The position numbers were made by a program, and so were the translations under genes. A DNA stretch of 64,000 nt from Panacagrimonas sp963975245. GTDB taxonomy: Bacteria > Pseudomonadota > Gammaproteobacteria > Nevskiales > Nevskiaceae. The stretch's first letter is position 1. The number at the start of each line of letters is the position of its first letter. Below the pieces are notes generated by a model. It had not been told where the DNA came from. It saw nothing but the letters and a program-made list of their open reading frames with translations, and searched no databases. Of this stretch, positions 37,608-46,355 are shown piece after piece. The stretch spans positions 62,001 to 126,000 of the forward strand of contig CAXBFJ010000004.1 of assembly GCA_963975245.1 (NCBI GenBank). The letters are read 5' to 3'.

Positions 37608-38513
37608 TCAGCCTTTCCCACGGGTGCGCGTCTTGCCCGGACGCGCATTGTCTTCAATGAAAGCGACGATGCGCGCCGCGACATCAACACCCGTAACCTT
37701 CTCAATGCCTTCTAGGCCGGGCGAGGAATTCACCTCCATCACCACCGGGCCATCCTTGGCCCTCAGGATATCGACGCCAGCCACATTCAAGCCGAGAACA
37801 CGCGCGGCGCGCACCGCGGTTTCGCGCTCCTTCGGCGTAATCTTCACCTTTGTGGCCGAGCCGCCGCGATGCAGGTTGGAGCGAAACTCGCCCTCTTTGG
37901 CCTGCCGCATCATCGAAGCAACCACACGTTCGCCCACCACAAAGCAGCGGATATCCGCGCCATTGGCTTCCTTGACGAAATGCTGCACCAGAAAATGCGC
38001 GTCCAGATCGCGGAACGCGTCGATAACGGAACTTGCGGCCTTGTTGGTTTCACACAGCACAATGCCGCGACCCTGCGTACCCTGGGTCAGCTTGACCACG
38101 CAGGGCGCGCCACCGACCAGATCAATCAGATCTGCGGTGTCATCCGGGGCATGTGCAAACCCGGTGACCGGCATGCCGATTCCCTTGCGCGCCAGCAACT
38201 GATGCGCGCGCAGCTTGTCCCGAGAGCGCGTGATGGCCACCGACTCGTTCAGGGAGAACACCCCCTGCATCTCAAACTGCCGGACCACCGCGGTGCCATA
38301 AAACGTGACGCTGGAGCCGATACGCGGTATGACCGCGTCAAAGCCTGTCAGCTGCTGCCCCTGATAGTGAATCTCAGGATGATTGGGCTCGATATTCATG
38401 TAGCAGCGCAGCACGTTGACGATCTGCGTCTCGTGTCCGCGCGCTGCCGCCGCCTCGACCAGGCGGCGCGTCGAGTAAAGGTTTGCGTTGCGGGAAAGTA
38501 TTCCGATCTTCAT
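37608..38513 (-). CDS. rimK: Ribosomal protein S6 modification / glutamate ligase RimK
   Basis: ATP-grasp ligase that adds glutamate residues to the C-terminus of ribosomal protein S6 in E. coli. 301 residues, and similar to E. coli RimK over its whole length: MKIGILSRNANLYSTRRL, IPRIGSSVTFYGTAVVRQFE near 76, KLTQGTQGRGIVL near 141, EGEFRSNLHRGGSA near 205, VMEVNSSPGLEGIEK near 256 (metal-binding Glu/Asn). It is the middle gene of a three-gene cluster. Confidence 0.95.
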   Translation of the reverse strand: MKIGILSRNANLYSTRRLVEAAAARGHETQIVNVLRCYMNIEPNHPEIHYQGQQLTGFDAVIPRIGSSVTFYGTAVVRQFEMQGVFSLNESVAITRSRDKLRAHQLLARKGIGMPVTGFAHAPDDTADLIDLVGGAPCVVKLTQGTQGRGIVLCETNKAASSVIDAFRDLDAHFLVQHFVKEANGADIRCFVVGERVVASMMRQAKEGEFRSNLHRGGSATKVKITPKERETAVRAARVLGLNVAGVDILRAKDGPVVMEVNSSPGLEGIEKVTGVDVAARIVAFIEDNARPGKTRTRGKG

Positions 38514-38547
38514 CTATTGGGTCCAATTCTGATGCATGGGTTTCAGG

Positions 38548-38964
38548 TCAAGGGCCGGCCACGAAACTGCGTCCAGGATCAACCACAAATCGCTCGGCAA
38601 GGGCAGTTCGCCCAAGCAACATTCGGAACATCATGCTGTGTCGCGCACTCAAGGTGATTTCGATATTCCAGCGCTGTCCGGCAAGCACGAGCGCACTGGA
38701 AATAACCGGACGAAACTCGCGATGCCCACCCGAGTCGGTGACCCATCGTTCATCCACAATGTCTCGCTCTACCCAGATTTCGCGATTGCCGCGCTGGTCC
38801 GGGTTCATCGCAAAGCGCACACGTGAGGCAGAAATTCGGTCTATCGAGAAGGCATGGATGGCAGAGGTTCGTGCGCCGGTATCAATTTTTGCCTTGATGC
38901 GGTCCACGCCCAGTTCCGGCAGCGCCACCCACTCGCGCCAACCAATGATGGTGGACTCGCTCAT
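38548..38964 (-). CDS. RimB-like 'ATP-dependent zinc protease' (retropepsin-like fold)
   Basis: A 138-residue protein of the PF05618 family. MSESTIIGWREWVALPELG is the normal N-terminus, followed by KAKIDTGARTSAIHA (near residue 26) with an Asp-Thr-Gly motif as in retropepsin-like aspartyl proteases. RMLLGRTAL lies near the end. The family is labelled a zinc protease, but the visible motif is aspartyl-protease-like. I chose the ATG at 38964; an ATG at 39000 would add 12 non-conserved residues. It lies 34 bases upstream of rimK; in Pseudomonas a similar protein is linked to rimK. Confidence 0.82.
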   Translation of the reverse strand: MSESTIIGWREWVALPELGVDRIKAKIDTGARTSAIHAFSIDRISASRVRFAMNPDQRGNREIWVERDIVDERWVTDSGGHREFRPVISSALVLAGQRWNIEITLSARHSMMFRMLLGRTALAERFVVDPGRSFVAGP

Positions 38965-39066
38965 GAGGTTCGCGGCGGGAAACAGTCTGGGAAATGACAC
39001 ATGCGATCATGCTATCGCAAGGTCCGCCCACCCGCCCTGAATATCACCGATAGCTGAATCGGAGCT

Positions 39067-40446
39067 TCAGCGATCCCGCCGCTGGCGCTTGGTCAGGTCG
39101 TGCACTTGCGCTACTTTGTCTTCCCTGCGCTGCTCGATACGCAAGGCCTCGCGAACGGACTCGCGATCCACAGAACGGCCAACCAAGTAATAGGTCTGGA
39201 TCGGTGCGCGGCCCTTGATTCGGATCGGCTCGCGCTCTGCAAAACTGAAGGTCGAGCCCAATGCCTTGCGCGTAGCGGAGCTCACATGGATTCCGCCCAA
39301 TGCCGAAGACGACTGCAACAAACAAGCGGTGTTGACCGTCTCGCCCCACAAGTCGTAGCAGAAACGCTTTCGCCCGATCACGCCTGCAATCACCGGCCCG
39401 CTGGCGACGCCAATCCTGAAATGCACCGGCTGGCCACGGTCGGAGCGAAATCGCTGGGCAATGCTTCGAATTCGCAGCGCCAGTGCCGCAATGCGCTCGG
39501 GATGATCGCTGCGCGCATCGGGAACTCCACAGGCCGCCATGTAAGAGTCGCCCAGCGTCTTGATCTTCTCGACGCCGAATCGGGCAGCCGCTTCATCAAA
39601 CTCCTGGAACAAGGCCTCGAGCAGACCAATGGTCTCTCCCGGTGACATCGTCTCGGCCAGCTTGCTGAAGCCTGCGAAGTCGGCAAAAAGTACGCTCGCC
39701 GACGGATGCAGCTCCACAAGAGACTCATCATTGCTTTGCAGTCTCTGGATGATGGAGGGCGGCAGGATATTGTTGAGCATCGCGTCCGAACGAAGACTGG
39801 TCAGCCGGATTTGTTCCTGTTGCGCAAATCCAGCGGCGCAACTGCGCATGACAGCGGCATCGATTACCAGCGCTGCAATGCACACACAGGCCGCGTTGAT
39901 CGAGGTGTGCAAGGCTCCCGCAGAATCCATTGGCGAAAGGTTCAGCCCCAGCAACAGGGGGGCCAAGGCCGCAGGATAAATGAGCAGCTTCACGGGATTA
40001 GGCAAGGGCAGCATGACCGCAGTGCCGATCATGAAGATCGCGAAGATCGAAACATCGCTCGCCAGCCCCTGATACGCGATGCAGAACCAAACGCCCAGCA
40101 AGGGAACGGCCACTGCCGCGGCCCAGGAGAATGACCGGTCCCGCGCGGCCTTGCTGGGTCCGATGTGTCGCAGCGCAAACAGCAGCAACAGAATCGTGAA
40201 CACACCCATGCGCCAGGCAAAAATCTCGTAGTGCGCAGGCTCCAGCTCCCAGTGCCCGGCAGACCAGGTTCCGTAGTCGACGACTGCGCACAGGACCAGA
40301 TTGACGACCAGAACGACGATCATGGCCAGACGTGCCCGCTCATCGCTGATGCGGTAACAATGTTCGGCAAACGCGGCTCGCCCGGCTGGCTGGATCTCAT
40401 CCAGCCCGAGCAATCGGTTCAGCCTGCCGCCGATGGTCTGACTCAC
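39067..40446 (-). CDS. Membrane-bound class III adenylate/guanylate cyclase-like protein
   Basis: 459 residues: six hydrophobic helices (about 40-200), then a class III cyclase domain (about 245-425). Metal-binding aspartates are in LFADFAGFSKL and LGDSYMAACG. The purine-specificity residues are Lys in EKIKTLGD and Asp in YDLWGETVN, which favour ATP. The expected transition-state Arg in the N-x3-R motif is replaced: the sequence reads NTACLL, with Leu at that place. The domain is otherwise intact, so activity is doubtful. It lies about 88 bases after aceF. Confidence 0.87.
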   Translation of the reverse strand: MSQTIGGRLNRLLGLDEIQPAGRAAFAEHCYRISDERARLAMIVVLVVNLVLCAVVDYGTWSAGHWELEPAHYEIFAWRMGVFTILLLLFALRHIGPSKAARDRSFSWAAAVAVPLLGVWFCIAYQGLASDVSIFAIFMIGTAVMLPLPNPVKLLIYPAALAPLLLGLNLSPMDSAGALHTSINAACVCIAALVIDAAVMRSCAAGFAQQEQIRLTSLRSDAMLNNILPPSIIQRLQSNDESLVELHPSASVLFADFAGFSKLAETMSPGETIGLLEALFQEFDEAAARFGVEKIKTLGDSYMAACGVPDARSDHPERIAALALRIRSIAQRFRSDRGQPVHFRIGVASGPVIAGVIGRKRFCYDLWGETVNTACLLQSSSALGGIHVSSATRKALGSTFSFAEREPIRIKGRAPIQTYYLVGRSVDRESVREALRIEQRREDKVAQVHDLTKRQRRDR

Positions 40447-40488
40447 CCCTGTATCCCTCGCTTCGTCTGAAGACCTCGTACCGCACGC

Positions 40489-40509
40489 CGGCCCATCAGC
40501 GATGGGCCG
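40489..40509. other. Nine-base-pair stem-loop between aceF and cyclase gene
   Basis: CGGCCCATC (40489-40497) pairs perfectly with GATGGGCCG (40501-40509) around a three-base loop. There is no T run on either side, so it is not a standard terminator. It could stabilise the 3' end of the aceEF transcript or separate the two expression units. Confidence 0.45.
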
Positions 40510-40534
40510 AATACCGAACGGCCGATTCCGGGGG

Positions 40535-42211
40535 CTACAAGCTGAGCCGCCTGATATCCCCCAGAAGTTGGCTCAGGTATACAACAAAGCGGGCAGCAGC
40601 GGCACCGTCAATGACGCGATGATCGTAGGAAAGCGACAAGGGCACCATCAGGCGCGGGGCAAATTCTTTCCCGTTCCAGACCGGTTTGGTGACGGCCCGG
40701 GACACTCCCAGAATGGCCACTTCGGGGGCATTGACGATGGGCGTGAAGTGCCCGCCGCCGATGCCGCCGAGACTGGAAATGGAGAAGCATCCGCCTTTCA
40801 TTTCATCAGGCTTGAGCTTGCCGTCACGCGCCTTTCCGGCCAGCTCTGACGACTCCTGCGCGAGCTCGGAAATGCCTTTATTCCAGACGTCCCGCAGCAC
40901 CGGAACCACCAGGCCATTGGGCGTGTCTGCCGCAAAACCAATATGGCAGTAATGCTTCATGATCAGGCTGCCGCCGTCCGGGGAAAGCGAGCTTCCAAAT
41001 TCGGGGTACTTGCGCAGGGCGGCAGCCACTGCTTTCACGATAAAAGGCAGCAGCGTGAGCTTGGCACTGCCCTCCTGATTGGTCTGCTTTCGAAAGGCCT
41101 CCAACTCGGTGATATCGGCTTCGTCATTTTGTGTGACGTGCGGCACATTCAGCCACGAGCGATGCAGATGCGCGGCCGAAATTTTGCGGATTCGCGCAAG
41201 TGGTTTCTCTTCAATCTCCCCGTACCGTGAGAAATCCTGTGCCGGAATTGGTGGAATCCCCATGCCGTCGGCAGGGGCTGCTTGCGTCTTGTTGTTGATT
41301 CGCGCCTTCACGTGACGCTGCACATCCTCGATGAGGATGCGATCTTTCGGGCCCGAGCCCGAAACCTCGCTCAGATCCACGCCGAGTTCGCGGGCGAACT
41401 TGCGGGTTGCAGGCCCAGCGTGAGCCAGGCCGCCGCCTTCTTTACTCTTTGAAGGAGTTGCTTTGTCTGAAGAAGAACGCTTTTCAGACGAGGTGTCGGA
41501 GGCCGCTCCTTCGGACTTCTCCTCCGCCTTCGGCGTGGACGCTGGCTTGGCAACCTGTCCGGCCGACGCAGACCCTGAAGTGCTGCCGCCGGTGGTCTGC
41601 ACCTCGACCAGGGCATCGCCCTTGGACACCTTGTCACCGACCTTGACCTTGAGGCTGGCAATCTTGCCCGCGTGAGGGCTAGGCACCTCCAAGGTTGATT
41701 TATCAGACTCAAGAACCAACAGGGCCTGGTCAGCTTCAACCTCATCACCTTCGGCTACCAACAGCTCGATGATCGGGACCGATTCGAAATCACCGATATC
41801 CGGCACGGTTACGGTCTGCAGCGCCGGAGCGGAGTCACTCTCGGCTTCGGGCTTTTGCTGCTCCTTGTCCGCTGCGGTGTTTCCGCCCCCGTCATCCGCC
41901 TTGTCTTGCGGTTCCGCTTCAGGCGCGGTTTCAGGTTTTTCTTCAGCTTCGGCATCGCCACTGTCGGCATCTTCAGCCTCCAGCTGGCAGATGCGGTCAC
42001 CCTTGGAGACCTTGTCATCCACCTTGACCGATAGATTGCGCACTACCCCGGCACTGGAGGCAGGCACTTCCATGGTCGACTTGTCGGATTCGAGCACGAT
42101 CAGCGCCTGGTCGATCTCCACCACATCGCCTTCCTTGACCAGCACCTCGATGACGGGCACTTCGTCAAAATCGCCGATGTCCGGCACATCGATATTAATG
42201 TTCTTGGCCAT
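40535..42211 (-). CDS. aceF: Pyruvate dehydrogenase E2, dihydrolipoamide acetyltransferase
   Basis: Core of the pyruvate dehydrogenase complex, 558 residues. Two lipoyl domains are present, with lipoylated lysines in ESDKSTMEVPA (near residue 44) and ESDKSTLEVPS (near 168). Both are followed by Ala/Pro/Glu-rich flexible linkers. A peripheral-subunit-binding domain (ATRKFARELGVDLSEVSGSG) lies near 267. The catalytic domain ends in SYDHRVIDGAAAARF with the His-x3-Asp-Gly motif. It starts three bases after aceE. The lpd gene is not adjacent. Confidence 0.96.
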   Translation of the reverse strand: MAKNINIDVPDIGDFDEVPVIEVLVKEGDVVEIDQALIVLESDKSTMEVPASSAGVVRNLSVKVDDKVSKGDRICQLEAEDADSGDAEAEEKPETAPEAEPQDKADDGGGNTAADKEQQKPEAESDSAPALQTVTVPDIGDFESVPIIELLVAEGDEVEADQALLVLESDKSTLEVPSPHAGKIASLKVKVGDKVSKGDALVEVQTTGGSTSGSASAGQVAKPASTPKAEEKSEGAASDTSSEKRSSSDKATPSKSKEGGGLAHAGPATRKFARELGVDLSEVSGSGPKDRILIEDVQRHVKARINNKTQAAPADGMGIPPIPAQDFSRYGEIEEKPLARIRKISAAHLHRSWLNVPHVTQNDEADITELEAFRKQTNQEGSAKLTLLPFIVKAVAAALRKYPEFGSSLSPDGGSLIMKHYCHIGFAADTPNGLVVPVLRDVWNKGISELAQESSELAGKARDGKLKPDEMKGGCFSISSLGGIGGGHFTPIVNAPEVAILGVSRAVTKPVWNGKEFAPRLMVPLSLSYDHRVIDGAAAARFVVYLSQLLGDIRRLSL

Positions 42212-42214
42212 TTC

Positions 42215-44875
42215 TTATACCGTCCAGGGCGCCGGGCGCTCCGGCACAATGCCATAACGCTGGATCGCTTCCGAGACGCGTGCCATCGGCAGCGAACCCT
42301 GCTCAGCCAGCGCCTTGAGGGCCTTGATTGCAATCCAGCGTCGATCCACCTCAAAAAAGTCACGCAGCGCGGGCCGGTTGTCCGATCGTCCGAAACCGTC
42401 TGTTCCGAGCGTGTGATACGGCGCCGATATGTAGGGCCGCAGCTGTTCGCTGTAGGCGCGGACATAATCTGTGCTGGCGATCACCGGGCCGGTCATTCCG
42501 CCGAGGCATTCGTCAATATAACTACGGCGCGGTTCGCTCTCCGGGTGCAGCAGGTTCCACCGCTCACAGGCCTGACCATCTCGGGTCAACTCGTTGACTG
42601 ACGGCACGCTCCAGATGTCACTACTCACACCCCAATCTGACTTGAGAATCTCGGCGGCGGCCAGCACCTCGCGGAAAATGGAGCCCGAACCCAGCAGCTG
42701 CACATGGGTCTTGGCAGGTTCCTCTTCCGACTTGAACAAATACATGCCGCGCACGATGCCACTCTCGCAGCCTGCCGGCATTTCCGGGTGCGCGTGATTC
42801 TCGTTGTAGATGGTGAGGTAGTAGTAGTTGTCCTTGTTTTCTTCAACCATCTCTTTCATGCCGTGCTGGACGATAACCACCAGCTCGTAGGCAAAGGCGG
42901 GGTCATAAGCCTTGCAGTTGGGTACCAGCGACGCCATGACATGACTGTGCCCGTCTTCGTGCTGCAGGCCTTCTCCATTGATGGTGGTGCGCCCGGCGGT
43001 AGCCCCCATCAGGAAGCCGCGCGAGCGCATGTCGCCAGCAGCCCAGCACAGATCCATCACGCGCTGGAAACCGAACATGGAATAGAAAGCGTAGAAGGGA
43101 ATCAGGGTGGTGCCGTGATTGGCATAGGAGGTCGCGGCCGCAATCCATGAAGACATTGCGCCGGATTCGGTGATGCCCTCTTCCAGAATCTGACCCTTGA
43201 TGTCTTCCTTGTAGAAGGCCAGTTGATCCGCGTCTTCAGGCTTGTACTTCTGCCCGACCACAGAATAAATACCCAGGCTTCTAAACATCGCCTCCATTCC
43301 GAAGGTGCGCCCCTCATCAGGGATGATCGGCACCACGCGCGGCCCGAGCTTCTTGTCGCGCACCAGCACTTGCAGGAACTGCACGAAAGCCATGGTGGTA
43401 CTGATTTCACGGTCGCCACTGCCGTCGAGCAGACGCTGGAAAGTCTTGAGCTCCGGCACTTCCAGCGTTTCATTCTTCGGCAGGCGCGCGGGGAGATGCC
43501 CGCCCAGTTCTTCGCGACGTTTCTTCAGGTAGGCAATTTCCGGAGAATCATCTGCCGGCTTGTAGAACGGCAGTTCCTCGATCTGATCGTCGCCCACTGG
43601 AATCTTGAACCGGTCGCGGAATTTCTTCAGCGCCTCCAGACCCATCTTCTTGGCCTGGTGGGTAATGTTCTGACCTTCGCCGGCTTCGCCCATGCCGTAA
43701 CCCTTCACGGTCTTGGCCAGAATCACCGTGGGGCCGCCCTTGTGTTTTACCGCCGCGGCATACGCTGCATAAACCTTGTGCGGGTCATGGCCACCGCGAT
43801 TGAGTTCGGCAATATCCTCGTCGCTCATGGTGGAGACGAGCTTGGCCGCCTCGGGATCTTTGGAGAAGAAATTCTCGCGGGTGAAGCGACCGCCCTTGGC
43901 CTTGTAGCTCTGGTATTCGCCATCGACAGTGTCATTCATGATGCGTTGCAGGTGGCCGTCCTTGTCACGTGCCAACAGGCCATCCCAGGCGCCGCCCCAG
44001 ATCAGCTTGATCACATTCCAGCCCGCGCCCCTGAAGATACCTTCCAGCTCCTGGATGATCTTGCCGTTGCCGCGCACCGGTCCGTCCAGCCGCTGCAGAT
44101 TGCAGTTGACGACGAAGATCAGGTTGTCGAGTTCCTCGCGGTGCGCAATGTCGATGGCCCCCAGGGATTCGGGCTCATCCATCTCACCGTCGCCGCAGAA
44201 ACACCAGACCTTGCGGCCGGTCATGTCCTGAATACCTCGGTGATGCAGATACTTCATCAGGCGTGCCTGATAGATCGCCATGATCGGCCCCAAGCCCATC
44301 GACACCGTGGCGAATTGCCAGAAATCAGGCATCAGCCAGGGATGCGGATAGCTGGACAGACCCGGCTCAAGTGCCTCCATGCGGAATCGATCCAGCTGCT
44401 GCTCCGTCAGGCGGCCTTCCAGAAAAGCGCGTGCATAGATGCCGGGCGTGACATGGCCCTGGATGTAGACCAGATCCTGACCCTGAGGATGCTCGGGACC
44501 CTTCCAGAAATGGTTGAACCCCACGTCATAGAGGGTGGCAGACGATGCAAAACTGGCGATATGCCCACCAATGCCTGCGTGCTCCTTGTTGGCATTGACG
44601 ATCAGCGCCATGGCGTTCCACCGGATATAGGAACGCAGTCGCCATTCCAGCTCATGGTCACCCGGCGATCGCTCTTCCAGATGCGGCGGAATGGTATTGA
44701 CGTAGGCCGTGTTCGGAGAAAACGGAATATAGGCGCCGGAGAGACGCGCTTTCTCGATCAGACTCTCCAGCAGGTAATGCGCCCGCTCAGGTCCTTCCTT
44801 GTCGAGCACACTTTGCAGTGCATCTATCCATTCCCCGGTTTCCTGAGGGTCGTGATCTTTGTCCGGCAAACTCAT
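42215..44875 (-). CDS. aceE: Pyruvate dehydrogenase E1 component (homodimeric type)
   Basis: Thiamine-diphosphate-dependent decarboxylase, 886 residues, the single-chain gammaproteobacterial type (E. coli 887). The ThDP motif is CFCGDGEMDEPESLGAI near residue 225 through NCNLQRLDGPVRGN near 257. The C-terminal half shows LGTDGFGRSDNRPALRDFFEVD. I chose the ATG at 44875 because AAGGAGAG lies directly upstream; an ATG at 44920 has no ribosome site. A LysR gene is divergent, with a candidate operator between. Confidence 0.97.
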   Translation of the reverse strand: MSLPDKDHDPQETGEWIDALQSVLDKEGPERAHYLLESLIEKARLSGAYIPFSPNTAYVNTIPPHLEERSPGDHELEWRLRSYIRWNAMALIVNANKEHAGIGGHIASFASSATLYDVGFNHFWKGPEHPQGQDLVYIQGHVTPGIYARAFLEGRLTEQQLDRFRMEALEPGLSSYPHPWLMPDFWQFATVSMGLGPIMAIYQARLMKYLHHRGIQDMTGRKVWCFCGDGEMDEPESLGAIDIAHREELDNLIFVVNCNLQRLDGPVRGNGKIIQELEGIFRGAGWNVIKLIWGGAWDGLLARDKDGHLQRIMNDTVDGEYQSYKAKGGRFTRENFFSKDPEAAKLVSTMSDEDIAELNRGGHDPHKVYAAYAAAVKHKGGPTVILAKTVKGYGMGEAGEGQNITHQAKKMGLEALKKFRDRFKIPVGDDQIEELPFYKPADDSPEIAYLKKRREELGGHLPARLPKNETLEVPELKTFQRLLDGSGDREISTTMAFVQFLQVLVRDKKLGPRVVPIIPDEGRTFGMEAMFRSLGIYSVVGQKYKPEDADQLAFYKEDIKGQILEEGITESGAMSSWIAAATSYANHGTTLIPFYAFYSMFGFQRVMDLCWAAGDMRSRGFLMGATAGRTTINGEGLQHEDGHSHVMASLVPNCKAYDPAFAYELVVIVQHGMKEMVEENKDNYYYLTIYNENHAHPEMPAGCESGIVRGMYLFKSEEEPAKTHVQLLGSGSIFREVLAAAEILKSDWGVSSDIWSVPSVNELTRDGQACERWNLLHPESEPRRSYIDECLGGMTGPVIASTDYVRAYSEQLRPYISAPYHTLGTDGFGRSDNRPALRDFFEVDRRWIAIKALKALAEQGSLPMARVSEAIQRYGIVPERPAPWTV

Positions 44876-44960
44876 GTGCTCTCCTTGCTCGCGCTGAATG
44901 AGTCCTCGCCTACCCGGCAAGACTCGGATTCACCATAGAGAGTTCCGAGGCTTCATGTCC

Positions 44961-45001
44961 AATATATATATTCTGCGTTATTGATATATATTTTGTATCA
45001 A
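44961..45001. promoter_or_regulatory. Candidate LysR operator and AT-rich divergent promoter region
   Basis: TTGAT (44981-44985) and ATCAA (44997-45001) form a perfect dyad with an 11-base spacer, the classical T-N11-A box of LysR-type regulators. Next to it lies a perfect 12-base palindrome of A and T (44961-44972). The box ends one base before the LysR ATG and about 105 bases upstream of the aceE start, so it could serve autoregulation and aceEF control. Binding is inferred. Confidence 0.5.
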
Positions 45002-45889
45002 ATGGAACTCAGACATCTTCGCTATTTCGTGGCCGTGGCCGAAGCGCTGCATTTTCGACGTGCTGCCGAGAAGCTGGGCATTCAGCAGCCCCCGCTGAGC
45101 ATGCAGATTCGGCAACTGGAGCTGGAAATCGGGACGCCCCTTTTTCTTCGCAGCAAGCGCCGCATCAGCCTGACCGATGCTGGCCGCTCGTTTCTGGAAG
45201 ATGCACGAAACATTCTGTCCGCAGCCCAGGATGCGACGGGGAGGGCACGCACCGCAGCGCTGGGCGAACGCGGTCGACTCAGGGTGGGGATGATCAATTC
45301 AGCGCCGTTCCACCCGCTGATCCTGCAGATTCTTCGTGAATACCGAAACCGCTTCCCCGGTGTCTGGATGACACTGGAAGAAGCCAGCACACCGGAACTG
45401 GCAGAGAGCGTGGTCTCGCGCAAACTGGATCTCGCATTTGTCAGGCCACTGCTGGACACCCCGCCCGCCTTGCAATCAGAGCATCTATTCAACGAACCGG
45501 TGCTGGTTGCCCTGCCTTCCGGCCACCCGCTATCCCGGCGCAGAAACATCAAGCTGGAAGCTTTGTCCGAAGAACCCTTTGTCCTTTTCTCCCGGCACAT
45601 CGGCTCAGGACTGTACGACCAGATCATCTCCGCCTGTCATCGCGCAGGCTTCAGCCCGCGCGTAACGCAAGAGGCACTGCAGGTCACCTCGATCGTCAAT
45701 CTGGTTGCGGCCGGACTAGGCGTTTCCCTGGTTCCGGCATCCATGCGAAAGATTCACTCTGAAGGCATCGCGTATCGCCCTTTGGTGCGCGATGCACCGA
45801 TTGCCCAGATGAGCGTCATTCATCGTCGCGAAGAGTCCATGCAGGCCGTCAGGAATCTGTTGGAACTCGCGTTACACCTCGCTCAATAA
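45002..45889 (+). CDS. LysR-type transcriptional regulator
   Basis: 295 residues with an N-terminal winged helix-turn-helix (MELRHLRYFVAVAEALHFRRAAEKL... PPLSMQIRQLE) and a periplasmic-binding-protein-like effector domain (about 90-290). The N-terminus fits the CatM/BenM-like branch. The ATG at 45002 gives the canonical start; there is no Shine-Dalgarno before it because the operator-like dyad abuts the codon. Divergence from aceE makes aceEF a candidate target. The effector is unknown. Confidence 0.92.
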   Translation: MELRHLRYFVAVAEALHFRRAAEKLGIQQPPLSMQIRQLELEIGTPLFLRSKRRISLTDAGRSFLEDARNILSAAQDATGRARTAALGERGRLRVGMINSAPFHPLILQILREYRNRFPGVWMTLEEASTPELAESVVSRKLDLAFVRPLLDTPPALQSEHLFNEPVLVALPSGHPLSRRRNIKLEALSEEPFVLFSRHIGSGLYDQIISACHRAGFSPRVTQEALQVTSIVNLVAAGLGVSLVPASMRKIHSEGIAYRPLVRDAPIAQMSVIHRREESMQAVRNLLELALHLAQ

Positions 45890-46355
45890 AAATCCAGATT
45901 TCCGGGCGACGAAGCCGGTGACATGCGCAAGACAGGTATATCGCGCATTTTGCGCTGACCCCTCATCGGGCAGGTGATGACGTCCGACAGTTTCATAAGC
46001 TGCTGACTCACTTCCGCCCTGGATCTGTAATGCGTCAGATCAGACCTATTCTGATGAATTACGGCGCCGCACATTCATTTCACCCAGCAATGCACTTCGT
46101 ACGATGAAGCCCCGTTCGGCCGACACTTCAGCAGGTTCACCGGCAGGCCACTCACCTTTTTCGTTGCACAAAATTCTGAAATGGCGAGTCGTTCACGTCG
46201 GCAGCAAAAGATCCAGAAACTTCCTTGAACGATGCGCGCACCAACACGCGCGCCGCTTGCACCGTGCAACGTCAGCTACTAGCTTGTTTCTGTATCGCAA
46301 CTGAACAATCAGTCGCGATACACCTTATTCAAAGGAAAACAGGAAACAGGGATTA
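45890..46355. other. 466-base stretch without a supported gene
   Basis: Between the LysR gene and the secreted-protein gene I find no open frame with a ribosome site and protein-like composition. It contains a small GCGCA/TGCGC hairpin (45943-45955) after the LysR gene and, at its right end, the long inverted repeat listed separately. Confidence 0.6.
46291..46322. repeat. Long inverted repeat upstream of secreted-protein gene
   Basis: Arms 46291-46304 and 46309-46322 are complementary at 13 of 14 positions with a four-base loop. It ends 33 bases before the ATG at 46356, so it lies in the promoter or leader. No T run follows on either strand. An operator or mRNA-stabilising stem are both possible. 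Confidence 0.6.

Noticed and set aside
43223..44938. 571-codon plus-strand frame opposite aceE
   Set aside because: Antisense shadow; AceE motifs are intact on the minus strand.
44961..44972. Simple AT repeat as a microsatellite
   Set aside because: It is only 12 bases and forms part of a divergent promoter region; a regulatory reading fits better.
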